The notes below the pieces were generated by a model, which saw only the letters and a list, made by a program, of their open reading frames with translations, made no database searches and was not told the origin of the DNA. 23,573 nucleotides of DNA from Fen-999 sp964530115 (GTDB lineage: Bacteria; Pseudomonadota; Gammaproteobacteria; Burkholderiales; Rhodocyclaceae), in NCBI GenBank assembly GCA_964530115.1, contig CAZGYD010000087.1, forward strand, positions 1-23,573, given 5' to 3'. Position numbers and translations under genes: made by a program. Below are positions 7,914-14,901 of the stretch, piece by piece. How positions within the stretch are numbered: position 1 is the stretch's first letter; every line of letters starts with the position of its first letter.

Positions 7914-7944
7914 ATTCGCATTGTCCGGATTTCGGAGGGGGGTC

Positions 7945-8271
7945 ATGGGCAGGGATGCGATAGCAGGCCTGATGCAGCATCAGGAGCAGATCGAAACTGC
8001 CGCGCGTTCGCTGAAGGCGATCTCTCACCCCTTGCGGCTGAAGATCCTCTGCGTCGTCGGCGACCAGGAGGTCTGCGTCCAGGACATCGTCGATGCGGTC
8101 GGCACCTCGCAGAGCAACATCTCGCAGCATCTGGGCATCCTTCGCGACAAGGGCGTCCTGCAGACGCGCAAGGACGCCAACCGCGTCTATTATCGCGTCG
8201 CCGACCCGCGCACGCTCCAGCTCATCGGCCTCATGCGCGAAGTCTTCTGCGGCGTGCCCGGGTATAAGTAA
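7945..8271 (+). CDS. ArsR-family repressor, YgaV/BigR-like (probable sulfane-sulfur sensor)
   Basis: Winged-helix DNA-binding dimer of 108 residues. ATG 7945 (MGRDAIAGLM) is chosen over the upstream TTG because GGAGG at 7934-7938 sits six bases before it. The HTH is around residues 44-70 (VCVQDIVDAVGTSQSNISQHLGIL), followed by the wing RKDANRVYYRV. Cys36 in RLKILCVVGD and Cys102 in MREVFCG fall where YgaV/BigR/SqrR proteins carry the two cysteines that form a polysulfide bridge; Cys44 is extra. The classical ArsR arsenic box ELCVCDL is altered to EVCVQDI. The next gene is a membrane rhodanese, as E. coli ygaV precedes ygaP. Control of this operon by persulfide is inferred. Confidence 0.9.
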   Translation: MGRDAIAGLMQHQEQIETAARSLKAISHPLRLKILCVVGDQEVCVQDIVDAVGTSQSNISQHLGILRDKGVLQTRKDANRVYYRVADPRTLQLIGLMREVFCGVPGYK

Positions 8272-8300
8272 GTCAAGTCGTTGCCAGGAAAACGGAATCG

Positions 8301-8708
8301 ATGGAATTCGTGCAGCAGAACCTTCTCTGGGTCATCGCCGCCGCGGTCAGCGGCGCGATGCTCGTCGCCTCCTATGTCCGCGGCGGCGGCAAGGGCGTCT
8401 CGGTCAACGAGGCGACGCTCCTGATCAACCGCGAGGACGCGGTCGTGCTCGACGTGCGGGAAGCCAGCGAATGGTCGGCCGGCCACATCCCCAATGCCCG
8501 GCACATCGCGCTCGGCAGGCTGCAAAGTCACCTGAGCGAGCTGGAAAAATTCAAGGACAAGCCGATCATCGTCTGCTGCGCGAGCGGCAACCGGTCGTCA
8601 TCGGCCTGTGGCACGCTCAAGCGGGCGGGCTTCGAGCGCGTCTACAACCTCGAAGGCGGCATCGGCGCCTGGAGCGGCGCCGGCCTGCCCGTGACCAGGA
8701 AGGGGTAG
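8301..8708 (+). CDS. yibN: Membrane-anchored single-domain rhodanese (YibN-like)
   Basis: Sulfurtransferase-fold protein of 135 residues. An N-terminal membrane helix (about 6-25, NLLWVIAAAVSGAMLVASYV) is followed by a cytoplasmic rhodanese domain from about 33. The active-site loop CASGNRS has catalytic C93 with G96 and R98 (CxxGxR); C92 next to it is a second thiol. VVLDVREASEWSAGHIPNA is the usual CH2-type motif. The order rhodanese-grxC-secB-gpsA is the E. coli yibN operon order. It begins 29 bases after the ArsR gene, so it is probably under that repressor. Likely substrates are persulfides; the acceptor is unknown. Confidence 0.93.
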   Translation: MEFVQQNLLWVIAAAVSGAMLVASYVRGGGKGVSVNEATLLINREDAVVLDVREASEWSAGHIPNARHIALGRLQSHLSELEKFKDKPIIVCCASGNRSSSACGTLKRAGFERVYNLEGGIGAWSGAGLPVTRKG

Positions 8709-8713
8709 CCGCG

Positions 8714-8971
8714 ATGCCGCACGTCGTCATGTACTGCACCGCGGTGTGCCCCTATTGCATCCGTGCCGAGGCGCTCCTGAAGCGCAAGGGCGTCACCGAC
8801 ATCGAGAAGATCCGCATCGATCTCGACCCCGCCCGCGGCGAGGAGATGATCGCCCGCACCGGCCGCCGCACGGTGCCGCAGATCTTCATCGGCGACCGGC
8901 ACGTCGGCGGCTGCGACGACCTCCACGAGCTCGACCGCCAGGGCGGCCTCGATCCCCTGCTCGCCGGCTGA
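8714..8971 (+). CDS. grxC: Glutaredoxin 3 (dithiol)
   Basis: Small GSH-dependent disulfide reductase of 85 residues, the normal size for GrxC. The active site is C12-P-Y-C15 (TAVCPYCIRAE), with a further C8. TVPQIFIGDRHVGGCDDL carries the cis-Pro and GG motifs that bind glutathione. It starts five bases after the rhodanese stop. Being placed between a rhodanese and secB matches enterobacterial order. Confidence 0.96.
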   Translation: MPHVVMYCTAVCPYCIRAEALLKRKGVTDIEKIRIDLDPARGEEMIARTGRRTVPQIFIGDRHVGGCDDLHELDRQGGLDPLLAG

Positions 8972-9002
8972 CCGGCGCGGCGCCGGGTCGGCCGGGCTGC
9001 GT

Positions 9003-9008
9003 TAGAAT
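9003..9008 (+). promoter_or_regulatory. Possible -10 element upstream of secB
   Basis: TAGAAT lies 34 bases before the secB ATG in the 71-base grxC-secB gap, giving room for an internal promoter. No good -35 is visible. Identical hexamers occur before argB and cytochrome c4, which is weak support. Confidence 0.3.
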
Positions 9009-9042
9009 CGCGGCTCTTCCACTTGCCGGAGCCTGCCCCGTC

Positions 9043-9495
9043 ATGAGCGAGCCGCAACCCGTCTTCAGCATCGAGAAGATCTACGTCAAGGATCTCTCGC
9101 TCGAGCTTCCCAATGCCCCCCACTGCTTCCTCGAGCGCGAGGCGGCGCAGATCAACGTCCAGATGGGCTCTTCGGGCACGGCCGTCGGCGAGGGCACCTT
9201 CGAGGTCGTGCTGACCATCACCGTCACGGCCAAGATCGGCGAGAAGACGCAGTTCCTCGTCGAGGTCGCGCAGGCGGGCATCTTCGTCATCCAGAACGTG
9301 CCCGAGGAGGAGATCGAGCCCATCGTCGCGGTCGCCTGCCCGAACATCCTCTTCCCCTACGCGCGCGAGACGGTCTCCGATGCCGTAGTCCGCGGTGGTT
9401 TCCCGCCCGTGATCCTCGCGCCGGTGAATTTCGAGGGCATCTACCGGCAGCGGCTCGAACAGCAGCACCGGCCCCACGAGGTGCCGGTCCAGTAA
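9043..9495 (+). CDS. secB: Protein-export chaperone SecB
   Basis: Cytosolic tetrameric chaperone that keeps preproteins unfolded and passes them to SecA. 150 residues from ATG 9043, near the E. coli length of 155. Family motifs run the full length: FSIEKIYVKDLSLELPNAP at the N-terminus, VEVAQAGIFVIQNVPEEE, then ACPNILFPYARETVSDAVVRGGFPPVILAPVNFEGIY as the peptide-binding and dimer region. It sits in the conserved grxC-secB-gpsA order. An extra exported SH3 gene separates it from gpsA. Confidence 0.97.
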   Translation: MSEPQPVFSIEKIYVKDLSLELPNAPHCFLEREAAQINVQMGSSGTAVGEGTFEVVLTITVTAKIGEKTQFLVEVAQAGIFVIQNVPEEEIEPIVAVACPNILFPYARETVSDAVVRGGFPPVILAPVNFEGIYRQRLEQQHRPHEVPVQ

Positions 9496-9499
9496 GGAC

Positions 9500-9934
9500 A
9501 TGGATCGCCGCGCCGCCATCCTCGTCGCCATGCTTGCCGCCGCTCCCGCGGCGGCGCTCGACTACCGCTCGGTGGTCGAGGCGGCGCTGCTCTACGATGC
9601 GCCCTCGCAGCAGGCGAAGCCCCTGTTCGCCATCGCCCGCGGCACGCCGGTCGAGGCGGTCGTCACGCTCGATGCCTGGGTCAAGATCCGCGATCCGAAG
9701 GGCGACCTCGCCTGGATCGAGAAGCGGCAGCTCTCCGAACGGCGGACGGTGCTCGTGACTGCCGATCGTGCGCAGGTTCGCACCCAGCCCGACGACAAGG
9801 CCACGCTCGTCTTCGAGGCCGAGAAGGACGTCGTCCTCGAACTCCTCGATGCCGGCCCCATCGGTTGGGCCAAGGTCCGGCACCGCGATGGCCTGCAGGG
9901 CTTCGTCCGCGCGCCGCAGGTCTGGGGATTGTAG
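9500..9934 (+). CDS. Exported SH3-domain protein
   Basis: 144-residue protein with a Sec signal peptide (MDRRAAILVAMLAAAPAAALD, cleavage near residue 19-20). Two bacterial SH3-like repeats follow: about 22-80 (SVVEAALLYDAPSQQAKPL ... WVKIRDPKGDLAWIEKRQL) and about 83-144 (VLVTADRAQVRTQPDD ... WAKVRHRDGLQGFVRAPQVWGL). Proteins of this type bind cell-wall or protein ligands; the ligand here is unknown. It starts four bases after the secB stop with AAGGA just upstream. It interrupts the secB-gpsA pair known from E. coli. Confidence 0.85.
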   Translation: MDRRAAILVAMLAAAPAAALDYRSVVEAALLYDAPSQQAKPLFAIARGTPVEAVVTLDAWVKIRDPKGDLAWIEKRQLSERRTVLVTADRAQVRTQPDDKATLVFEAEKDVVLELLDAGPIGWAKVRHRDGLQGFVRAPQVWGL

Positions 9935-9946
9935 GAAGGCCGCGAA

Positions 9947-10921
9947 GTGAACATCGCAGTGCTCGGCGCCGGTGCCTGGGGCACGGCCCTCGCGCTGGCC
10001 CTGTCGCGCCAGCACCAAATCCGTTTGTGGACCTGGCAGGCGGAGCACGCTGCGGCGATGATCGCCGCGCGGGAAAACCTCCAGTTCCTGCCTGGCCATG
10101 CCTTGCCTGCAGACATCCAGGTCGGCAGCGATGCCGGCGCAGCGCTCGAGGGCGCGGAACTCGCGATCATCGCCACGCCGATGGCGGGGCTGCGCGCCAC
10201 GGCCGCGCTCGTCGTCCCCCGCGCGATTCCCTTCCTCTGGGTCTGCAAGGGTCTTGAAGCCGGCAGCGGTCTTCTACCGCACCAGGTCGTGGCGCAACTG
10301 GCACCGGCGGCCCCCTGCGGCGTGCTGACCGGCCCGAGCTTCGCCGAGGAAGTCGCCCGCGGCCTGCCGACCGCGGTCACGCTGGCATCGAAGGACCTCG
10401 GCTTCGCGCAGACCATGGCCGAGACCCTGCACACGCCGCGCCTGCGGATCTACGCCAACGAGGACATCGTCGGCGCGGAGGTCGGCGGCGCGGTGAAGAA
10501 CGTGCTCGCGATCGCCGCCGGGCTGTGCGACGGCCTCGGCCTCGGCCTCAACGCCCGCGCCGCGCTGATCACGCGCGGGCTGGCCGAGATCACCCGCTTC
10601 GGCGTCGCGCTCGGCGCGAAGCGCGAGACCTTCATGGGGCTTGCGGGCCTGGGCGATCTCATCCTCACCTGCACGGGCGACCTCTCGCGCAACCGCCGCG
10701 TCGGTCTCGCGCTCGCGTCGGGCAAGCCGCTCGAGGCCATCCAGCGGGAGCTCGGCCATGTCGCCGAGGGCGTGATGACCACGCACGAAGTCGCGCGGCG
10801 GGCGGCCGAGCTCGGCGTCGAGATGCCGATCACCGAGGCCGTCCGCGAAGTGCTCGACGGCCGGCTCGATCCTGCGGGGGCCGTCGATCGGCTCATGGGC
10901 CGGCATACGAAGGTGGAGTAA
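9947..10921 (+). CDS. gpsA: Glycerol-3-phosphate dehydrogenase [NAD(P)+]
   Basis: Cytosolic enzyme that reduces dihydroxyacetone phosphate to sn-glycerol 3-phosphate for phospholipid synthesis. GTG start at 9947 with AGGAAGG eight bases upstream; 324 residues, normal length. N-terminal nucleotide fold has GAGAWG at 7-12; LTGPSFAEEVARGLPTAV follows. Catalytic Lys184 lies in GGAVKNVLAIAAG, and GLGDLILTCTGDLSRNRRVG is the C-terminal domain signature. It is the last gene of the operon; a small CCCTCC/GGAGGG hairpin and repeat copy 3 lie downstream. Confidence 0.97.
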   Translation: MNIAVLGAGAWGTALALALSRQHQIRLWTWQAEHAAAMIAARENLQFLPGHALPADIQVGSDAGAALEGAELAIIATPMAGLRATAALVVPRAIPFLWVCKGLEAGSGLLPHQVVAQLAPAAPCGVLTGPSFAEEVARGLPTAVTLASKDLGFAQTMAETLHTPRLRIYANEDIVGAEVGGAVKNVLAIAAGLCDGLGLGLNARAALITRGLAEITRFGVALGAKRETFMGLAGLGDLILTCTGDLSRNRRVGLALASGKPLEAIQRELGHVAEGVMTTHEVARRAAELGVEMPITEAVREVLDGRLDPAGAVDRLMGRHTKVE

Positions 10922-10938
10922 GGCCCGCCTCCTCCAGC

Positions 10939-10954
10939 CCCTCCTCGCGGAGGG
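10939..10954 (+). terminator. Short hairpin after gpsA
   Basis: CCCTCC (10939-10944), loop TCGC, GGAGGG (10949-10954). It is 18 bases after the gpsA stop. There is no T-tract, so it may stabilise the mRNA end instead of terminating. The rest of the 204-base gpsA-trmL gap holds repeat copy 3 and nothing else I can identify. Confidence 0.35.
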
Positions 10955-11090
10955 TAGCCCGCAAGCGGCGCGTCGCGCCGTTTGTCGCGGGGCGCTCCGA
11001 TCGAGCCCATTGCATTCCGCGCCTCCGGCGCCTGCCGTCCCGGCTCGGGGCGGCACGTCGCCGGGAGTGCGCGGCTTTCTGATTGCGGCT

Positions 11091-11114
11091 GGCGTGTTAC
11101 GACGGCTGAGTTTC
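11091..11114 (+). repeat. Dispersed 24-base motif, copy 3 (gpsA / trmL junction)
   Basis: Left half GGCGTGTTAC, variable pair GA, right half CGGCTGAGTTTC; identical to copy 5 over all 24 bases. It lies between convergent gpsA and trmL. GCTGAGT at 11105-11111 pairs with ACTCAGC at 11124-11130, and the second arm contains the trmL stop codon, as in copy 1. Confidence 0.88.
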
Positions 11115-11125
11115 GTGGCAGCGAC

Positions 11126-11590
11126 TCAGCGTCCGCCGGCGAAGCCCTGCTGGCGCCAGGCTTCGAAGACCGTCACCGCCACCGCGTTCGAGAGGTTGAG
11201 GCTGCGGTTGCCCGGGACCATGGGCAGGCGCAGCCGATACTCGGGGGGAAACGTCGCCAGCATCTCGGCGGGCAGCCCGGCCGTCTCGCTGCCGAAGACG
11301 AAGGCATCGCCCGGTTCGAAGGTCACGGAGTACAGCGGCGTTTCCCCGCGCGTGCTGATCGCGAACAGCCGGTGCCCGGCGAGGCGCGCGAGGCAGGCGG
11401 CCCAGTCGTCGTGCACCTCCATGGTCGCGAACTCGGCGTAATCGAGGCCGGCGCGGCGCAGCGAACGATCGTCGATGTCGAAACCGAGCGGCCGGACGAG
11501 GTGCAGGGTGGCGCTGGTGTTGGCGGCGAGCCGGATGACGTTGCCGGTGTTGGGCGGGATCTCGGGGCGGTGGAGGACGATGTGGAACAT
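11126..11590 (-). CDS. trmL: tRNA (cytidine/uridine-2'-O-)-methyltransferase TrmL
   Basis: SPOUT-class methyltransferase that methylates the 2'-OH of the wobble nucleotide 34 in tRNA-Leu using SAM. 154 residues, close to E. coli TrmL (157). The trefoil-knot motifs are visible: PEIPPNTGNVIRLAANT at 9-25, LVRPLGF at 31-37, FGSETAGLP at 99-107 and LPMVPGNRSLNLSNAVAV at 122-139. In E. coli it lies just beyond the yibN-gpsA-cysE cluster, so synteny supports the call. It is downstream of comF with a 21-base gap. Confidence 0.96.
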   Translation of the reverse strand: MFHIVLHRPEIPPNTGNVIRLAANTSATLHLVRPLGFDIDDRSLRRAGLDYAEFATMEVHDDWAACLARLAGHRLFAISTRGETPLYSVTFEPGDAFVFGSETAGLPAEMLATFPPEYRLRLPMVPGNRSLNLSNAVAVTVFEAWRQQGFAGGR

Positions 11591-11611
11591 GGGCGGGCAC
11601 CTGCGGGGAAT

Positions 11612-12295
11612 TCAGTCTTTGAGCGTCCGGGCGGCGACCCAGAGCGTCACGCGCGCGGCGCCGCGCGCCTTGAGCGTGCGCGCGAACTCGTCGGCCGTGG
11701 TACCGGTGGTCATGACGTCATCGACGACGATCACGGAACGGCCGATGAAATCGGCCGGGCATTCGAAGGCGTGGCGGACGTTGTCGCGGCGCGCCTTCCA
11801 GGGCAGCGACGCCTGGGGCGCCGTGTCGCGGCGACGGCTGCAGCCGTCGAGCGCGAGCGGCAGACCGAGCGCGCGGGCGAGCGGCCGGGCGATCTCGACG
11901 GCCTGGTTGAAGCCGCGTTCGCGCAGCCGCGCGGCAGAGAGCGGCATCGGCACGAGGAGGTCGCCCGCGGGGATGCCGGCGGCGAGCATCGCCTCGGCGA
12001 GAAACTCAGCCGTCGCAAGACGCCGGCCGTACTTGAGCGCATGGACGAGCCGGTCCGCCGGGAAGGCGTAGCGGAAGGCCGCGACCGCGGCGTCGAAGTG
12101 CGGCGGCGATTTCAGGCAGGCGCCGCAGGTGGTAGCGCCCGGCGAGGCTTCGGCGCACACCGGGCAGCGCGCCTCGGGCAGGCGCGGCAGGTCGTGCTCG
12201 CAGGCGGCGCATACCGCGCGCGCGCCGGCGTAGCCGCCGCACAGGAGGCAGTCCTGCGGCAGCATCGCCGCGAGCGCAGTTCGCCAAATTGACAA
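11612..12295 (-). CDS. comF: ComF-family phosphoribosyltransferase-like protein
   Basis: Implicated in DNA uptake or recombination in competent bacteria; the exact reaction is not established. 227 residues from TTG 12295 (MSIWRTALAAML), preferred because GAAGGA lies seven bases upstream; ATG 12265 is the alternative. An N-terminal zinc-ribbon region has paired cysteines C16/C19, C29/C32, C44/C47 and C57/C60. The PRTase domain follows, with FNQAVEIARPLA at 129-140 and the PRPP loop VIVVDDVMTTGTT at 188-200. Repeat copy 4 encodes residues 91-98 (RRLATAEF) in frame, and ordinary ComF proteins have a segment of similar length there. It is divergent from bioB across 52 bases. Confidence 0.94.
   Translation of the reverse strand: MSIWRTALAAMLPQDCLLCGGYAGARAVCAACEHDLPRLPEARCPVCAEASPGATTCGACLKSPPHFDAAVAAFRYAFPADRLVHALKYGRRLATAEFLAEAMLAAGIPAGDLLVPMPLSAARLRERGFNQAVEIARPLARALGLPLALDGCSRRRDTAPQASLPWKARRDNVRHAFECPADFIGRSVIVVDDVMTTGTTADEFARTLKARGAARVTLWVAARTLKD
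12001..12024 (-). repeat. Dispersed 24-base motif, copy 4 (inside comF)
   Basis: Read on the minus strand: left half GGCGTCTTGC, variable pair GA, right half CGGCTGAGTTTC, 22 of 24 bases identical to copies 3 and 5. It is wholly within the comF reading frame and encodes parts of residues 91-99 without a stop. It is the only copy far from a gene end. Confidence 0.75.
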
Positions 12296-12347
12296 GCCCG
12301 GTTCCTTCGCCGATCATCCGCGCTCCGATTTTGCCAAAGTTTCCCCC
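12296..12347. promoter_or_regulatory. Divergent comF / bioB control region
   Basis: A 52-base gap between divergent start codons. The comF ribosome binding site GAAGGA is here. A short AT-richer stretch (GATTTTGCCAAAGTTT) precedes bioB. No BirA or BioR-like palindrome is recognisable, and bioB has no strong Shine-Dalgarno sequence. Confidence 0.35.
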
Positions 12348-13322
12348 ATGACCGTTGCCACCGCCCCCGTGCGCGCAAGCGCCGCGCCGAAGCCTGCCGC
12401 CTGGACCACCGATGCCGTCCTCGCGCTCTACGAGCTGCCCTTCGCCGATCTGATGTTCCGCGCCCAGCAGGTGCATCGCGCGCACTTCGATGCCAACGCC
12501 ATCCAGCGCTCGACGCTGCTGTCGATCAAGACCGGCGGCTGCTCGGAGGACTGCGGCTACTGCTCGCAGTCGGCGCGGCGCGGCACCATCGAGCGCGAGA
12601 AGCTGCTCGAACTCGAACAGGTCAAGGTCATGGCGAAGGCCGCCAAGGAGAAGGGCGCGAGCCGCTTCTGCATGGGCGCGGCCTGGCGCGGGCCGAAGGA
12701 CGGCGACCTCGATCGCGTCATCGAGATGGTGCGCGCAGTCAAGGACCTCGGCATGGAGGCCTGCCTGACGCTGGGCCTGCTCGGCCCCGGCCAGGCGGAG
12801 AAGCTCGCCGCCGCCGGCCTCGACTACTACAACCACAACCTCGACACCGGCGCCGAGTTCTACGGCCAGGTCGTCACCACGCACACGCAGGAGGCGCGCA
12901 TGGAGACGCTGATGCGTGTGCGCGAGGCGGGCATCAAGATCTGTTGCGGCGGCATCATCGGCATGGGCGAGACGCGGCGCGTGCGCGCCTCGCTGATCGC
13001 GCAGCTCGCCAGCCTCGAACCGCCGCCCGAATCGGTGCCGATCAACCATCTGGTGGCGATCCCCGGCACGCCGATGGAGAATGCGCCGCCGCTCGATCCC
13101 TTCGAGTTCGTGCGCACCATCGCCGCGGCGCGCATCACCATGCCGGCCTCCTGGGTGCGGCTCTCTGCCGGTCGGCACGAGATGTCGGACGAACTTCAGG
13201 CCCTGTGCTTCCTCGCCGGCGCCAATTCCATCTTCTACGGCGACAAACTCTTGACCACCGGCAACGCCGAGGCTTCGCGCGACGAGGCGCTGTTCGAGCG
13301 TCTGGGGCTCACCCCCGTCTGA
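12348..13322 (+). CDS. bioB: Biotin synthase BioB
   Basis: Radical-SAM enzyme that inserts sulfur into dethiobiotin. 324 residues. The [4Fe-4S] motif is C65-SED-C69-GY-C72 in KTGGCSEDCGYCSQSA. Cysteines for the auxiliary [2Fe-2S] cluster are present in RFCMGAAWRGP, EACLTLG and KICCGGIIGMGE, with the Arg ligand expected in the SAGRHEM region (VRLSAGR). YYNHNLDT is the usual substrate/SAM segment. Its TGA overlaps the bioC ATG as TGATG. Other biotin genes (bioF, bioA, bioD) are not in this window. Confidence 0.98.
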   Translation: MTVATAPVRASAAPKPAAWTTDAVLALYELPFADLMFRAQQVHRAHFDANAIQRSTLLSIKTGGCSEDCGYCSQSARRGTIEREKLLELEQVKVMAKAAKEKGASRFCMGAAWRGPKDGDLDRVIEMVRAVKDLGMEACLTLGLLGPGQAEKLAAAGLDYYNHNLDTGAEFYGQVVTTHTQEARMETLMRVREAGIKICCGGIIGMGETRRVRASLIAQLASLEPPPESVPINHLVAIPGTPMENAPPLDPFEFVRTIAAARITMPASWVRLSAGRHEMSDELQALCFLAGANSIFYGDKLLTTGNAEASRDEALFERLGLTPV

Positions 13323-14104
13323 TGCGCGACGACTTCTCGCGGGCGGCGGCGTCCTACGACGAGGCCGCCGTGCTCGCGCGCGAAGTCGGCGACCGCATGG
13401 CCCGGCGGCTGGACATCGTCAGGCTCGCCCCGCGGCGCATCGCCGACATCGGCTGCGCAACCGGCGAGGGCATCCTCGAACTCCAGCGCCGTTACCCGCA
13501 GGCACTGCCGATCGCCGTCGATTTCGCCCGGCCGATGCTGCTCGCGGTGAAATCCCGCGCGCCGCTGCTCGCGCGCCTGCGCGGCCGTGCGCCGCGGCCC
13601 GTCAATGCCGACGTGCGCGCCCTGCCTTTGAAGAATGGCTGTCTCGACCTCGTCTGGTCGAACCTGATGCTGCATTGGCTCGACGATCCGCTGCCCGCCT
13701 TCCGCGAGCTCCATCGCGTGCTCGCCACGGGCGGCCTGCTGACCTTCTCCATGCTCGGCCCGGATACGCTGAAAGAGCTGCGCGCGGCGGGCGCGACCTC
13801 GCCGCGCGGCTTTCCGGACATGCACGACGTCGGCGACATGCTCATCGCCGCCGGCTTCGCCGAACCGGTGATGGACATGGACATGATCACCCTCGAATAC
13901 CGGCGGCCGCGCCGCTTCCTTGCCGACCAGCGGCATCTCGGCGTGCGCGACGGCCTGCTCGGCCGCATGCCCTGGCGCGATTGGCGGCGCGTGCTCGCGG
14001 CCTGGGACGGCCGGGCGACGTTCGAGATCGTCTACGGCCACGCCTGGAAGGCCGAGCCCAAGACCACGACCGACGGCCGCGCCATCGTCCGCTTCGCGCG
14101 ATGA
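13322..14104 (+). CDS. bioC: Malonyl-ACP O-methyltransferase BioC
   Basis: Class I SAM methyltransferase that caps malonyl-ACP so the fatty-acid machinery can build the pimeloyl chain for biotin. 260 residues from ATG 13322, coupled to bioB by TGATG. N-terminal DDFSRAAASYDEAAVLARE is typical of BioC. SAM motif I is ADIGCATGEG at 41-50; DLVWSNLMLHWLDD and LRAAGATSPRGFPDMHDVGDML are the family's middle and C-terminal motifs. The position after bioB makes BioC more likely than a generic methyltransferase. Its stop overlaps the next ATG (ATGA). Confidence 0.94.
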   Translation: MRDDFSRAAASYDEAAVLAREVGDRMARRLDIVRLAPRRIADIGCATGEGILELQRRYPQALPIAVDFARPMLLAVKSRAPLLARLRGRAPRPVNADVRALPLKNGCLDLVWSNLMLHWLDDPLPAFRELHRVLATGGLLTFSMLGPDTLKELRAAGATSPRGFPDMHDVGDMLIAAGFAEPVMDMDMITLEYRRPRRFLADQRHLGVRDGLLGRMPWRDWRRVLAAWDGRATFEIVYGHAWKAEPKTTTDGRAIVRFAR

Positions 14105-14271
14105 AGAAGACCAAGCGCAGGAAACTGAAACTCAGCCGTCGTAACACGCCGGCGCGCTCGCCGATCATGAGGAAGGGCGGCCCGCACCAGCGCACCGACA
14201 AGTACGCGGGCCGCGCGCGGCAGAAGGCGCGCGCCAGGCGGGCGATCAGCGACGAGGCTGGATCGGAATGA
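14101..14271 (+). CDS. Small basic protein, 56 aa, containing repeat copy 5
   Basis: MKKTKRRKLKLSRRNTPARS starts at ATG 14101, overlapping the bioC stop by four bases. The 56-residue product is strongly basic with an acidic end. RSPIMRKGGPHQRTDKYAG resembles, from memory, the RSPxxRKGGxH segment of small uncharacterised basic proteins in proteobacteria; I could not check this. Residues about 9-17 (LKLSRRNTP) are encoded by repeat copy 5 read on its opposite strand. The end overlaps the msrQ stop region by 26 bases. Function unknown; RNA or nucleic-acid binding is only suggested by charge. Confidence 0.6.
   Translation: MKKTKRRKLKLSRRNTPARSPIMRKGGPHQRTDKYAGRARQKARARRAISDEAGSE
14127..14150 (-). 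repeat. Dispersed 24-base motif, copy 5 (bioC-sORF / msrQ junction)
   Basis: Read on the minus strand: left half GGCGTGTTAC, variable pair GA, right half CGGCTGAGTTTC; a perfect match to copy 3. It lies inside the 56-residue ORF but is read by that ORF in the opposite sense to the comF and CWC copies. Confidence 0.88.
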
Positions 14272-14890
14272 TCCGCTGGCGCGCCTTCGGCGCCACGGCC
14301 GCCGGCGCGTCGGTGATGCGCCACCACAGGCGCAGGCCGAGCAGCACCGCGAGCAGGAGGCCGTAGAGCGCCGGCTCGGTGATGTCGATCTTCACCATCC
14401 AGGCGAAGTGCAGCACGGCGACCATCGCCAGCGGATAGACGAGCCGGTGCAGCCGCTGCCAGCGCCGGCCGCCGAGCCGGCGGACCATCGCGTTCGACGA
14501 GGTGACGGCGAGCGGCACCATCATCAGGAAGGCGACCATGCCCGCGGTGATGAAAGGCCGCTCGAGGATGTCGCGGCCGATTCCGGCCCAGTCGAAGAAC
14601 TGGTCGAGCCACAGCCAGGCGAGAAGATGCAGGCAGGCGTAGAAGAAGGCGGAGAGGCCGAGCATGCGCCGCAGTCGGCCAAGCCAGGGCCAGCCGGCGA
14701 GTCGGCGCAGCGGCGTGACCGCGAGCGTCGCCAGGAGCAGGCGCAGCGCCCAGTCGCCGAGGCCGCGCGTGAGCGCCTCGATCGGGTTCGCGCCGAGCGC
14801 GTCCTGCCAGAAGGCCCAGCCGTACCACGCGAGCGGCACGAGGCAGGCGACGAAGAGCGCGGTCTTGAGCGCGGCGATGCGGCGTTCCAC
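14246..14890 (-). CDS. msrQ: MsrQ, haem-containing membrane subunit of periplasmic methionine sulfoxide reductase
   Basis: Inner-membrane haem b protein that passes electrons from the respiratory chain to MsrP. I start at GTG 14890 (VERRIAALKTALFVACLVPL), 11 bases after the msrP stop, with a GGGGG Shine-Dalgarno-like run; this gives 214 residues, against 211 in E. coli. About six membrane segments are visible, for example ALFVACLVPLAWYGWAFW, FFYACLHLLAWLWL, FITAGMVAFLMMVPLAV and LVYPLAMVAVLHFAWMV. Haem-ligand candidates are H88, H148 and H161. It is the second gene of msrPQ. Confidence 0.94.
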   Translation of the reverse strand: MERRIAALKTALFVACLVPLAWYGWAFWQDALGANPIEALTRGLGDWALRLLLATLAVTPLRRLAGWPWLGRLRRMLGLSAFFYACLHLLAWLWLDQFFDWAGIGRDILERPFITAGMVAFLMMVPLAVTSSNAMVRRLGGRRWQRLHRLVYPLAMVAVLHFAWMVKIDITEPALYGLLLAVLLGLRLWWRITDAPAAVAPKARQRIIPIQPRR

Positions 14891-14901
14891 CGGCGCCCCC
14901 G

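Noticed and set aside
8714..9495. Frameshifted extension of grxC into secB (249-aa frame starting at 8746)
   Set aside because: The frame reads grxC out of phase before entering secB; both genes have their own starts and complete motifs.
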